From positions 1 to 34,080 of the forward strand of contig CAKZJW010000022.1 of assembly GCA_937120495.1 (NCBI GenBank): a stretch of 34,080 bases of DNA, in the 5' to 3' direction. Below, in pieces: positions 16,085 to 24,314 of the stretch (position 1 is its first letter; the number at the start of each line of letters is the position of its first letter). The notes beneath the pieces are model-generated. The model did no database searches, was not told the DNA's origin, and worked only from the letters and a program-made list of their open reading frames with translations. The stretch is from an uncultured Oligoflexia bacterium. Its GTDB lineage: Bacteria > Bdellovibrionota > Bacteriovoracia > Bacteriovoracales > Bacteriovoracaceae. A program made the position numbers and the translations under genes.

Positions 16085-16527
16085 TGAATACGAAAGCATT
16101 GATAATATCTATAGTTATTTTAACGGGAATTTTTTCTTACTTTTCGGTTAAAAAAATTCGCTCAGCTGCAAAGAAAAAATACACTGTAATCGTTTGGGAA
16201 AAATACGATTTGTGTTTTTTAGTTGCTCCAGAATATGAGATTACTAAAACTGAAAAGCTCTTTGATTATAAAGCAGGAAAGAATTCAGGATCATTTTCTT
16301 TAGAGTTTAGAGGCTTGAATAAAGAAATGAATACTGCGACTCTAGGAGACTTTGAAGCCGCATATTCAAAAGAAATAGACTATAGAAACTTTGAGTATCT
16401 TATTGCACAGAATGTTGTTCTTCTTGACCACTTTGACTTTGCGAAGAAAAATATCCCCAACCTTCTTCCTGTGAGAAATAATTGTTCTAAGTACTTAGAG
16501 CGATTCCCAATCAAATTTAAGATGTAA
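16084..16527 (+). CDS. Small membrane-anchored protein, coupled to the preceding gene
   Basis: A 147-residue protein with one N-terminal membrane segment (residues 5-21, ALIISIVILTGIFSYF) followed by a basic stretch (KKIRSAAKKK), so it is likely anchored in the inner membrane by an uncleaved signal. The soluble part contains two well separated cysteines (YDLCFLVAPEY and RNNCSKYLERF). No family recognised. Translation is coupled to the upstream exported protein through TAATG, suggesting a two-component envelope function. Confidence 0.6.
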   Translation: MNTKALIISIVILTGIFSYFSVKKIRSAAKKKYTVIVWEKYDLCFLVAPEYEITKTEKLFDYKAGKNSGSFSLEFRGLNKEMNTATLGDFEAAYSKEIDYRNFEYLIAQNVVLLDHFDFAKKNIPNLLPVRNNCSKYLERFPIKFKM

Positions 16528-16591
16528 AAATTACAAGTTTTCACTACTTAGCTCAGAATATGCTATTTTGAGTTTGTTTTGGAGGCATTAA

Positions 16592-16975
16592 ATGTTTAAG
16601 CAAACAACCTTAGTGATAATCGCTTTGTTGATGGTAATGAGTAGTTCATTTGCAAATGAAAAGGTTGCTCTTTGTTCTATTTTTCACGCCAAGACAGTAA
16701 AAGCGAAACTCTTAGAAAGTAGTAATGATAAATATAAACATTGTGCAGTGTCTTGCATGCTTGCACTTAGATGTGGAGCAGTTGATTCTCTAAATATTGG
16801 AATCTTAAAAGAAGTTTGGGATATGTTCACTCCAGGTGATGCTGATATAAAAGATATCAAAGCGGATATGATTGGTATTGAAATGTATCTTACAAAGATC
16901 GCTGTATCTGACAAAGAATGTAATCAAAGATGTATTGAATATGATTGGAAAAAATTTAAATTGGAGAATTTATGA
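16592..16975 (+). CDS. Small exported six-cysteine protein
   Basis: A 127-residue protein with a signal peptide ending SSSFA before NEKVALC. The mature part has six cysteines at 28, 51, 55, 61, 110 and 114, arranged C, HCAVSC, LRCG, then KECNQRC, so three disulphides are likely. Between them is a helical acidic segment (GDADIKDIKADMIGI). A strong GGAGG precedes the ATG by seven bases. The stop overlaps the next start (ATGA), so it is co-translated with the second Cys-rich exported protein. No named family is claimed. Confidence 0.68.
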   Translation: MFKQTTLVIIALLMVMSSSFANEKVALCSIFHAKTVKAKLLESSNDKYKHCAVSCMLALRCGAVDSLNIGILKEVWDMFTPGDADIKDIKADMIGIEMYLTKIAVSDKECNQRCIEYDWKKFKLENL

Positions 16976-17625
16976 AAAAACTATTAATTTTATCTCTAGC
17001 ACTTGTTTCTATGGGAGCACTTGCTAACACTGTTTATTTAAATGGATCATCAGTTGAAGTTGGAAGCAATGCTGCAACTTTAGAAAAAACTGCAAACACT
17101 CCAGCAAACGTTACTCTTAACCTAGTAGTTCCGACAAGCGTAGAAAGATGTGATGACGCAGATATGAGAACACGAAGAACAACTGTAACAAACGGACCTC
17201 TTTGTGGATATGATTCTGTTGCTTATAGATGTAACGGTGGTTACTACGGAAGTGGAAGAGTTGGACCTAGATATAACCCGCCTAGAAGAGGACCACGTGG
17301 ACCAAGAGGTGGAAGAGTTGTTTATGCAGGAAGAAGATACAATAGAAATAATCTTTGTTATAGAACTGTTGCAAGAAGCTGTGTAACTGAAAGAAGATAT
17401 TGTGCAAATCCTCAGTATGTTACTGTTGATAAGCTTAAGAGCTTTAATTTAAGTTTCTCAAAATTTTCTAAAGATGCGTCTATTGCATTTTCACTAGATC
17501 AAAATCAAAACTTAGAATTAGAAGTTCTAGGTATGAATGACTCATGTGTTAAGAAGACAATTTATGTAAGTGACTCTGGAGAAAAGACCGGAGCAAAACT
17601 AAAGCTTAAAAGAAGATGTAGATAA
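16972..17625 (+). CDS. Exported Cys-rich protein with an Arg/Gly/Pro-rich segment
   Basis: A 217-residue protein with a typical signal peptide (ending GALA/NTVYL). Cysteines at 60, 78, 87, 129, 137 and 144 flank a low-complexity segment at about 96-122 made of RG, PR and GP units (PPRRGPRGPRGGR); two more cysteines lie near the C-terminus, including RRCR at the very end. The final 70 residues are more ordered (LNLSFSKFSKDASIAFSLD). Such an RGG-like segment could bind nucleic acid or acidic polymers outside the cytoplasm. GGAG precedes the ATG, which overlaps the upstream stop by four bases. A strong terminator follows. Confidence 0.7.
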   Translation: MKKLLILSLALVSMGALANTVYLNGSSVEVGSNAATLEKTANTPANVTLNLVVPTSVERCDDADMRTRRTTVTNGPLCGYDSVAYRCNGGYYGSGRVGPRYNPPRRGPRGPRGGRVVYAGRRYNRNNLCYRTVARSCVTERRYCANPQYVTVDKLKSFNLSFSKFSKDASIAFSLDQNQNLELEVLGMNDSCVKKTIYVSDSGEKTGAKLKLKRRCR

Positions 17626-17635
17626 TTTATAATTA

Positions 17636-17663
17636 GCCGGGATTGATTCCCGGCTTTTTTTTT
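17636..17663 (+). terminator. Strong intrinsic terminator closing the exported-protein run
   Basis: GCCGGGA and TCCCGGC form a seven-pair GC-rich stem with a five-base loop, followed by nine T. The T-run overlaps the putative trpS -35 box, so termination and initiation are packed into the same 50 bases. Confidence 0.9.
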
Positions 17664-17688
17664 GAGTTGTTTTGTGGCATTCTATAAT
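17662..17688 (+). promoter_or_regulatory. Probable trpS promoter
   Basis: A perfect TATAAT (17683-17688) is preceded by TTGAGT at a short 15-base spacing. Initiation near 17695 would place the +1 at the Shine-Dalgarno GGAG itself and leave a leader of about nine bases. The -35 box overlaps the terminator T-run. No T-box or leader peptide fits in this space. Confidence 0.4.
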
Positions 17689-17703
17689 TGTCTTGGAGTA
17701 GAA

Positions 17704-18705
17704 ATGAAAACAATTCTTACGGGTATAAAACCAACAGGGATGGCCCACCTTGGAAATATTTTAGGTGCTGTTCAACCAGCTATCGATCTTGCTAATAAGT
17801 CTGTGGACACCCAATCAATTTTCTTTATCGCTGACTATCATGCTCTGACCTCAGTTAGAGACCCAATAGCATTCAAAGAAGACGTTTATAGTATTGCTGC
17901 AACTTGGATTGCACTAGGCCTTGATACAAAAAAATCTATTTTCTATAAACAGTCAGATGTTTCTGAGATATTTGAACTTCAGTGGATTCTAAGTTGTATG
18001 ACACCCAAAGGTGATATGAATAGAGCCCACTCTTATAAAGATAAAGTTCAAAAAAATCTAGATAATAAAAAGGACCCTGATCTGGGTGTAAACATGGGAT
18101 TGTTTTCTTATCCAATTCTTATGGCCGCAGATATTTTACTTTATGACACGAATTTAGTTCCAGTGGGTAAAGATCAAAAACAACATATTGAAATCGCTCG
18201 CTCTATAGCTCAAAGAATTAATGAGTTTTATGGAGAAGGGACTTTAATCGAGCCCCAAGAAGTTCTTCAAGAGTCTGGAGCTTCATATGTAGTGGGACTT
18301 GATGGTAGAAAAATGAGTAAGTCTTATGACAATGCTATTGGTGTTTGGGAAACAGAAAAAAGACTAAAAAAACTTATCAATAAGATTAAAACTGACTCCT
18401 CTGAGCCTGATACACCGAAGAATCCAGATGATTCGTTTATAATGGATTTATATAAACTCTTTGCAACACCAGAGCAAATTGCTCAGGAAGAGGCTTTGTA
18501 CAGAGAAGGTATTGGTTGGGGCTATGCAAAAGCTCACTTGTTTGATGTCGTAAATGAGTCATTAAAAGCTCCAAGAGAGAAGTATAATGAACTAATGCAA
18601 AATAAATCAGCACTTGATGAGGTTCTTGAGGATGGAGCAAAAAGAGCTCGAGTTGTTGCCTCAAAAACTCTTTCAAGAGTTAGAAATAAGATGACTGGTT
18701 TCTAA
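17704..18705 (+). CDS. trpS: Tryptophanyl-tRNA synthetase
   Basis: A class Ic synthetase that charges tRNA-Trp with tryptophan in two ATP-dependent steps. From ATG 17704 it has 333 residues, the usual bacterial length. The HIGH-type motif is HLGN at 15-18 inside TGIKPTGMAHLGN, and the second signature is KMSKS at 203-207. GGAG lies five bases before this ATG; a start 42 bases upstream would add 14 residues not typical of the family and would place the start in the terminator T-run. The gene is followed by a lipoprotein whose promoter -35 overlaps the trpS stop codon, and then tyrS. Confidence 0.97.
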   Translation: MKTILTGIKPTGMAHLGNILGAVQPAIDLANKSVDTQSIFFIADYHALTSVRDPIAFKEDVYSIAATWIALGLDTKKSIFYKQSDVSEIFELQWILSCMTPKGDMNRAHSYKDKVQKNLDNKKDPDLGVNMGLFSYPILMAADILLYDTNLVPVGKDQKQHIEIARSIAQRINEFYGEGTLIEPQEVLQESGASYVVGLDGRKMSKSYDNAIGVWETEKRLKKLINKIKTDSSEPDTPKNPDDSFIMDLYKLFATPEQIAQEEALYREGIGWGYAKAHLFDVVNESLKAPREKYNELMQNKSALDEVLEDGAKRARVVASKTLSRVRNKMTGF

Positions 18706-18730
18706 ACTATTGTTTCTAATATACCGATAA
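18703..18730 (+). promoter_or_regulatory. FliA-like promoter giving a leaderless start at 18738
   Basis: TAAACTAT (18703-18710), 12 bases, ACCGATAA (18723-18730): 6 of 8 and 7 of 8 matches to the FliA consensus. The first three bases of the -35 box are the trpS stop codon. Seven bases separate the -10 box from the GTG start, the same as at 8674-8682, and there is no Shine-Dalgarno sequence. Confidence 0.42.
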
Positions 18731-18737
18731 TAAGTAT

Positions 18738-20198
18738 GTGAAAGTACTTGTTTTACTAGCTATTTTTATTATTACCTCATGTACCATTTTGGACAGGAGA
18801 CTAGCTTCGTTTGAAGAGATGGGAATTAAAAAGCCTTTTTTTGAGTTTCATAAAATCTGTCCAGAAAAAATCAAAGGAAATACGGAATCTTGTTATGTAT
18901 TGAAAGCAAGCGTATCGCTACTTTCTCAAAGAGAAAAAGTAGGAACGTTTCGTTTTCCCCTCAGAGCTCTTTCGACACCTTTTTACAATAATGTGCCTTT
19001 CTATATAAAAATTGATTCAGACCAAAGAACTTGTCGATTCACTAAAACGATAACACCTGTGAGTTCTAATATTTATAAAGTATTATTCGATGAGAAAGAA
19101 GAAAATAACTTTAGCTGTCGTGCTGATAATCTAAAATTTAGCTATATCATTCCGTCATTCGATGAATTTCCTGTGAGTGAAGCTGAATGGATGAATGGAT
19201 TTTTTCCAAATATTGTGAGCCACACGGAACTTAAACTCTCGCAGATTTATGATAAATGGATGGGGACAAGAGCTTTGTTGGAAGAAAGGTTTCAAATTTC
19301 AGACGGGATTACTTATCGAGGAAGAGAGTTACTTTTAAAGTATGCCAATTTTTCAAACTATGAAGTCGTAGGGCCTAAAAAATTCTCATATCAGTTTGAA
19401 AAAGAAATATTTGATGGAGATATGTTAATCATTAAGGATATTAAAGGCAGTATTGAGCATCCTCGCTTTGGTATCACTGGACCTGAAGGGTATCAAACTG
19501 CAAATTTTAAAGAAAAACAGGAAGCAGGAAACCGATACCTTAGAAAGACAAAGGTCAGAGCGTATGAGTTCTTTTGTGAGTACAATGGAAAGTTGATTCA
19601 CTTTAGGGAACAAGAATCTTTTCAATTTGCAAACCCTGGAAAAATTAGATGCTCAATCAATACAAAGAAAAAGGGAATCTTTAACCTTGGCCGTATTAAA
19701 GGGCATATTGAATTTAATATTCAGTATATGAATATTAAAGAGAGTATAAAAAGAATCCCAAAACAAGTTGCAAACTCTCAAGTAAGAATTAGAAATAGAA
19801 TCAAGCACATGAATAAATCAAATATAGATTTATTTGAAAATCTAATCTCTAAACAAGTCGATCTCAAAGAACAGGCAACTAGATATGAGTTAGAGATGGA
19901 TAAAGAGTTTCCAGCTTCAATCTTCAAAGAAGATAAACTTACTTATAGGGATGGATTTAAAATATGTGGAGTCCTCAAAAGAGACCCATCTGATTTTGAG
20001 TCTGAGTTTGGGATTGTAGAAATCTCAGAGCTAAAAGCTTTTTATGGAAAGCATGAAATTGTAAAAAAGATTACAAATATACCAGAGCTAAAAACAAGAC
20101 TGTCCTACTTTGAAAATGCACAGGTCTGCTTCCCAATATCGGCTCAGTTTTATGTCGAGGGAAAATATATTAATGCAGTTCTTTTTTACGAACCTTAA
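18738..20198 (+). CDS. Large predicted lipoprotein of unknown function
   Basis: A 486-residue protein beginning at GTG with a lipoprotein signal (MKVLVLLAIFIITSC, lipid anchor on Cys15). The mature part is mostly beta-strand with paired cysteines spread through it (KICPEK, ESCYVL, RTCRFT, FSCRAD, FFCEYN, IRCSIN, KICGVL, QVCFPI), suggesting several disulphide-bonded domains. A basic helical section at about 355-400 separates two beta regions. No family recognised. The start has no ribosome binding site and sits behind a FliA-like element, so expression may be separate from trpS and tyrS although it lies between them. Confidence 0.72.
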   Translation: MKVLVLLAIFIITSCTILDRRLASFEEMGIKKPFFEFHKICPEKIKGNTESCYVLKASVSLLSQREKVGTFRFPLRALSTPFYNNVPFYIKIDSDQRTCRFTKTITPVSSNIYKVLFDEKEENNFSCRADNLKFSYIIPSFDEFPVSEAEWMNGFFPNIVSHTELKLSQIYDKWMGTRALLEERFQISDGITYRGRELLLKYANFSNYEVVGPKKFSYQFEKEIFDGDMLIIKDIKGSIEHPRFGITGPEGYQTANFKEKQEAGNRYLRKTKVRAYEFFCEYNGKLIHFREQESFQFANPGKIRCSINTKKKGIFNLGRIKGHIEFNIQYMNIKESIKRIPKQVANSQVRIRNRIKHMNKSNIDLFENLISKQVDLKEQATRYELEMDKEFPASIFKEDKLTYRDGFKICGVLKRDPSDFESEFGIVEISELKAFYGKHEIVKKITNIPELKTRLSYFENAQVCFPISAQFYVEGKYINAVLFYEP

Positions 20199-20231
20199 AA
20201 ATTCTAGTACTATTTTCAAAAGGATTTACTA

Positions 20232-21452
20232 ATGAAAAAAATAACTATTTTTGCTGAAGATCAGCTTAAAGAATTAAAGCGCGGAACCTCTGATATTGTT
20301 CCTGAGCATGAACTACTAGAGAAGCTCAAGAAATCATATGATACAGATACACCTTTAAAGGTGAAGTTTGGAGCAGATCCTTCTAGGCCTGATATTCATT
20401 TGGGACATAGTGTCGTTATTCAAAAACTAAAACTTCTTCAAGATTTTGGGCATGATATATACTTTTTAATTGGAGACTTCACTGCAAGAATTGGTGACCC
20501 AACAGGAAAGAGTAAGACTCGTCCGATTTTGACAGATGCTGAAGTTATTGAGAATGCCAAAACTTATTCTGAGCAAATTGGAAAGATACTAGATATTACA
20601 AAGACTAAGATTGTGTTCAATAATGAATGGCTAAGTAAACTCTCTCCAATTGATATGATCTCTCTTATGGCCAAGGTTACTGTTAGTTCGATGCTTGAGC
20701 GAGATGATTTTAGTAAAAGATATAAAAATCAAGATGCGATTTATATGCATGAATTTGTTTATCCTGTTATGCAAGGTTATGACTCAGTTGCTATTGAATC
20801 AGATTTAGAATTAGGTGGAACGGACCAAACCTTTAACTTAATGGTAGGTCGCCACCTTCAAAAAGCACATAATCAATCTCCCCAGTGTATTTTAACAATG
20901 CCTATTTTAGAGGGAACTGATGGTGTGAATAAAATGAGTAAATCTCTTGATAATTATATCTCTCTAGAGGATTCATCCGCAGATATGTTTGGTAAGATGA
21001 TGTCTATCTCAGATGAACTTATGCTTAGATACTATGAACTTCTATCGAGAAGATCTTCAAGTGAAGTTGAAGGGATTATTAGTGGAATTAAAGATGGTTC
21101 TCGTCATCCGATGATTTCTAAAAAAGAGCTCGCTGTGGATATCGTGAATTATTATCATCCAGAGGGGACAGGGGAAGCTGAAAGAAAGAAATTCGAAGAA
21201 AGATTTTCTAAAAATAAAATCCCTGATGATATTCAAGTTTCTGAAGTGGAAGCTGGAGAATTAGATCTACTAAATTTTATGACTTCTTTAGAGTGGATAA
21301 AATCTAATGGTGAAGGAAGACGTCTTTTTAAACAAAATGCAATTAAGATAGATTTTAAACCTTTTAAAGAAATAACGTTAACTATTGAATCAGGTAAGGA
21401 GTATATCCTTAAGGCCGGAAAGCTTAGACTTGTTAAAATTGTAGGGAAATAG
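20232..21452 (+). CDS. tyrS: Tyrosyl-tRNA synthetase
   Basis: Charges tRNA-Tyr with tyrosine. The 406 residues include the class I HIGH motif as HLGH at 56-59 (KFGADPSRPDIHLGH), the tyrosine and tRNA-binding core with YPVMQGYDS and ELGGTDQTFNL, and KMSKS at 234-238. The C-terminal 65 residues are an S4-type RNA-binding domain (LEWIKSNGEGRRLFKQNAI). The short insertions and S4 tail fit the TyrZ-like bacterial branch. AAAGGA lies seven bases before the ATG. rmuC follows after three bases and is probably co-transcribed. Confidence 0.97.
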   Translation: MKKITIFAEDQLKELKRGTSDIVPEHELLEKLKKSYDTDTPLKVKFGADPSRPDIHLGHSVVIQKLKLLQDFGHDIYFLIGDFTARIGDPTGKSKTRPILTDAEVIENAKTYSEQIGKILDITKTKIVFNNEWLSKLSPIDMISLMAKVTVSSMLERDDFSKRYKNQDAIYMHEFVYPVMQGYDSVAIESDLELGGTDQTFNLMVGRHLQKAHNQSPQCILTMPILEGTDGVNKMSKSLDNYISLEDSSADMFGKMMSISDELMLRYYELLSRRSSSEVEGIISGIKDGSRHPMISKKELAVDIVNYYHPEGTGEAERKKFEERFSKNKIPDDIQVSEVEAGELDLLNFMTSLEWIKSNGEGRRLFKQNAIKIDFKPFKEITLTIESGKEYILKAGKLRLVKIVGK

Positions 21453-21455
21453 AGC

Positions 21456-22439
21456 GTGGAATTTATCTATGGATTTCTTTTAGGAACAGCTTCAAGCCTT
21501 CTTATCGGGTTTATTATCTTTAAGCTTTTGAAAGGTGGAATTGAAAAAACCACTTCTTCATCTGTTGAAAAAAGCTTAACTCCTTTTCAAAATGAAATTT
21601 CGGAATATAAAAAATCTCTAGATTTAACGAGAGAAAAAAATATTGAAAATACAACAGCTCTTAGAACTGAACTTCATAACATGATGCTTTTATCTCAAAA
21701 AATGGAGAAGGAAACACAAAGTCTGACTCTTGCTTTAAAGGGAGACTCGAAGACTCAAGGAGATTGGGGAGAAATAATCCTTACAAGAAGTCTTGAGCTT
21801 GCAGGACTGAAAGAGGGAAGAGAATTTAATCTTCAAGGAAATGGACTGCAGTTAAAAGACGATGAGGGAAATCTCTTTAAGCCCGATGCGATTATAAATC
21901 TTCCGAATGACTTGCATATTATTATAGACTCAAAGGTTAGTCTTAAGTCTTTAGTAAATGAAGATCACAAAGAACTTAAAAAATCTCTTCAAAGACATAT
22001 TGATGACTTAAGCTCAAAGGCTTATCAAAAGATCGAAAAATTAAATTCACCTGACTATGTGATTATGTTTCTCCCTTTAGAATCAATACTTCCAATTATT
22101 TATTCAGAGTTTCCTGAACTTCTTGATTATGCAGCAAAGAAAAATATTACTTTATCTACTCCAATTACTTTGCTTCCAATTTTAAAGACAGTAGGAAGTT
22201 TGTGGAGAGTAGATGATCAAAATAAAAATGGTGATGAAATAGCACGTAAAGCAGGTCTTTTATATGACAAGTTTGTAAGTCTCTATGATGGGTTAAAACA
22301 GACAAGTGATTATATAAATAAGATTCAAGACTCGCATAATGCTTCTTTAAAGAGGCTTAGTGAAGGTCGAGGTGACTTGATCTCTAAGGTAGAAGAACTA
22401 AAAGAGATGGGAGCGAAAGCGACTAAAAGTATTGATTAG
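21456..22439 (+). CDS. rmuC: RmuC family protein
   Basis: RmuC proteins limit recombination at inverted repeats and contain a nuclease-like fold. This 327-residue version starts at GTG, three bases after tyrS, with an N-terminal membrane segment (residues 5-24), then a coiled coil (about 35-95). The family core starts at QGDWGEIILTRSLELAGL (from residue 101); the PD-(D/E)XK-type residues are in KPDAII and the strand ending IIIDSKVS. It is shorter than E. coli RmuC (475 residues) mainly in the coiled coil. The last four bases overlap the 3' end of deoC on the other strand. Confidence 0.9.
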   Translation: MEFIYGFLLGTASSLLIGFIIFKLLKGGIEKTTSSSVEKSLTPFQNEISEYKKSLDLTREKNIENTTALRTELHNMMLLSQKMEKETQSLTLALKGDSKTQGDWGEIILTRSLELAGLKEGREFNLQGNGLQLKDDEGNLFKPDAIINLPNDLHIIIDSKVSLKSLVNEDHKELKKSLQRHIDDLSSKAYQKIEKLNSPDYVIMFLPLESILPIIYSEFPELLDYAAKKNITLSTPITLLPILKTVGSLWRVDDQNKNGDEIARKAGLLYDKFVSLYDGLKQTSDYINKIQDSHNASLKRLSEGRGDLISKVEELKEMGAKATKSID

Positions 22440-23101
22440 TAGTCGCTAGTTGAAGTTTCACCCTTACAAATCGCAATTCCAGAACTCGTTCCAATTCTCG
22501 AGGCCCCAGCTTCAATCATTTTATTTGCCATCGCAAGATCTCGAACACCACCACTGGCTTTAATCTTTACATCAGCAGAGATATTTTCTTTCATAAGCTT
22601 TACATCTTCAAGAGTTGCTCCACCTGTTGAGAACCCAGTAGATGTCTTTATAAAATCAGCCTTTGCACTTGATACAATTTTCGAAACCGAGATTTTCTCT
22701 TCTTCAGAAAGAAGTGAAGTCTCTATAATAACTTTCAATATTTTTTTATGTTTATGACATTCTTCTCTTACAGCAATAATATCAGATTCAACGTATTTTA
22801 AGTCTCCATTTTTTAAAGCACCAATATTGATAACCATATCCACTTCATCTGCACCTGCTTCAATTGCAACTTGTGCTTCTTGAACTTTTGTTGATGTAGG
22901 GCTTGCTCCAAGTGGAAAACCAACAACAGTACAAGTATTAACAGAGCTATCTTTTAATGTACTTGATACTAAAGGGACATAAAAAGCATTAACACAAACA
23001 GCTGCGAAGTCATAAGTTATGGCCTCTGAGCATACTCGTAGAATTTGTTCTGCAGTGGCATCGGCCTTAAGTAGAGTGTGGTCTATGTATTTATTTATCA
23101 C
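22436..23101 (-). CDS. deoC: Deoxyribose-phosphate aldolase
   Basis: Splits 2-deoxyribose 5-phosphate into glyceraldehyde 3-phosphate and acetaldehyde, the last step in deoxynucleoside salvage. From the GTG at 23101 the protein has 221 residues, typical of the short bacterial class. The Schiff-base lysine is Lys152 (DFIKTSTGF), the proton-relay residues are Asp88 (DEVDMVIN) and Lys181 (KIKASGGVR). The GTG is preferred because GGAGG lies eight bases upstream; the in-frame TTG further up would put the ribosome binding site inside the gene. For a predator such an enzyme would help use DNA from prey, an inference. It stands alone, without other deo genes. Confidence 0.95.
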   Translation of the reverse strand: MINKYIDHTLLKADATAEQILRVCSEAITYDFAAVCVNAFYVPLVSSTLKDSSVNTCTVVGFPLGASPTSTKVQEAQVAIEAGADEVDMVINIGALKNGDLKYVESDIIAVREECHKHKKILKVIIETSLLSEEEKISVSKIVSSAKADFIKTSTGFSTGGATLEDVKLMKENISADVKIKASGGVRDLAMANKMIEAGASRIGTSSGIAICKGETSTSDY

Positions 23102-23197
23102 AGTGGTTTCCTCCAAAAGTGTAAATTTTATTAACAGGGTGTACTAAATATTAACACATTTCACACCGTAAGTATCTATTATTTAGTCACCTAGAGT

Positions 23198-23213
23198 TGG
23201 CACGTGGCTTGTA
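23198..23213 (+). promoter_or_regulatory. Sigma54-like promoter of the lipoprotein gene
   Basis: TGGCACG (23198-23204), four bases, TTGTA (23209-23213). The -24 element is a perfect consensus match and the distance between GG and the -12 doublet is the required ten bases; the doublet is GT instead of GC. Initiation near 23224 gives a leader of about 44 bases before ATG 23268. A sigma70 reading (TTGGCA with TATAGA) has a spacer of only nine bases and is unlikely. Confidence 0.55.
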
Positions 23214-23267
23214 TAGATAGAGGTAGTAATTTTTATTTTGAGAGAACAAAAACAAAGAGAGGAATGT

Positions 23268-24197
23268 ATGAAAATTTTAAGAAAAATGCCTGTATTACTA
23301 CTAGCTGCTTTCATTGCTACTGCATGTGGTAAAAAAGATGACTCTGGTAGCTCATCAAGCAGCGGCTCTGGCGTAAGTTCATTTAACAATGGAATTAACA
23401 CAAGCCCGATGAGTCAAACAAATCTTGATCAAATTAGAAGTGCTTTTAACGGAACTTCTTTTGCATCAGGTTTAGAAAACAACGTAGAGATGTATCACGT
23501 TGGGCCATACTACAATGGTAACTATAGTAACTCTGGCGGCGGATTCGACGTTCAAGGCTGTATCAACTTATTTGGTTGGGAAGTTGGAGATTGTAATGGT
23601 GCTGGAAACATGGAGCAAATTTTAATTGATCAGCTTCAAAATGGTTCGGTTAAAAAAGTAATCTCTAGGTCTGATAACTCACTTTCTTATAAAGAACCAG
23701 TAGGAGTAATAACTCAAAATGGTTATTCATTATTTAACTATAATGGAGCTCAAACAGAAACTCTAAACAGAGAATCTACTTCTTACAAAGAAATGTTAGG
23801 CTTAGTTAATAATACAAACATCATTAAGCACTATGTTCATAACGCAACAATTACTATGGTTAGAAATAACCAACAACAAAGTGTTGGCGCAAAGGTTGTA
23901 GAGTTAATCTATGGTTATAACAACGGTCAATTTGGACAAATCGTAACTGATATTAAAAGATTTGTTGTAAGTACAAACCTTCCAGTTGCTGTAAACCCGA
24001 TTGCTGTAATAAACGGTTTATACCCAGTAAATTACAATGGACTTCAGGCGAACGGAGCACTTTCTTACTACGGTAATGGTGAAGTAGTTAACCAAATTAG
24101 TTCAATATCAATTGATAGAATTAATACAACTTACTACTCAAACATAAGTGTAGAGCAGCTTCAACCAGCTACGAATCTTGTATTAAGAATTAGATAA
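23268..24197 (+). CDS. Predicted lipoprotein with a Ser/Gly linker
   Basis: A 309-residue lipoprotein from ATG 23268, chosen because GAGAGGA lies just upstream; an in-frame TTG at 23238 lacks such a site. The signal ends ATAC with the anchor Cys20, followed by GKKDD and a flexible Ser/Gly linker (about 25-37). The mature protein is rich in Asn, Gly, Tyr and Ser, with two further cysteines flanking a short loop (QGCINLFGWEVGDC), probably a disulphide. The second half is beta-rich. No family recognised. A sigma54-like promoter precedes it and a strong terminator follows, so it is a single-gene unit under special control. Confidence 0.75.
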   Translation: MKILRKMPVLLLAAFIATACGKKDDSGSSSSSGSGVSSFNNGINTSPMSQTNLDQIRSAFNGTSFASGLENNVEMYHVGPYYNGNYSNSGGGFDVQGCINLFGWEVGDCNGAGNMEQILIDQLQNGSVKKVISRSDNSLSYKEPVGVITQNGYSLFNYNGAQTETLNRESTSYKEMLGLVNNTNIIKHYVHNATITMVRNNQQQSVGAKVVELIYGYNNGQFGQIVTDIKRFVVSTNLPVAVNPIAVINGLYPVNYNGLQANGALSYYGNGEVVNQISSISIDRINTTYYSNISVEQLQPATNLVLRIR

Positions 24198-24222
24198 TTA
24201 AATTAAAAATTTAATACTTATC

Positions 24223-24246
24223 AAGGCCAGCATTTGCTGGCCTTTG
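24223..24246 (+). terminator. Intrinsic terminator after the lipoprotein gene
   Basis: AAGGCCAGC and GCTGGCCTT form a nine-pair stem with an ATTT loop, followed by a T-rich tract broken by G and A. Confidence 0.85.
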
Positions 24247-24314
24247 TTATTTTATTTTCTTTGGTTTTCGGTTATCCTTTTACTGTTTAAAAATGAATTA
24301 CTCAGGAGAGCTAG

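Noticed and set aside
17689..17703. T-box or attenuator before trpS
   Set aside because: Only about nine leader bases are available and the hairpin upstream is a terminator of the preceding transcript.
23138..23167. GGTGT-N20-ACACC inverted repeat as a defined operator
   Set aside because: The five-base arms are too short and the gap too long to claim as a feature; mentioned only with the sigma54-like promoter.
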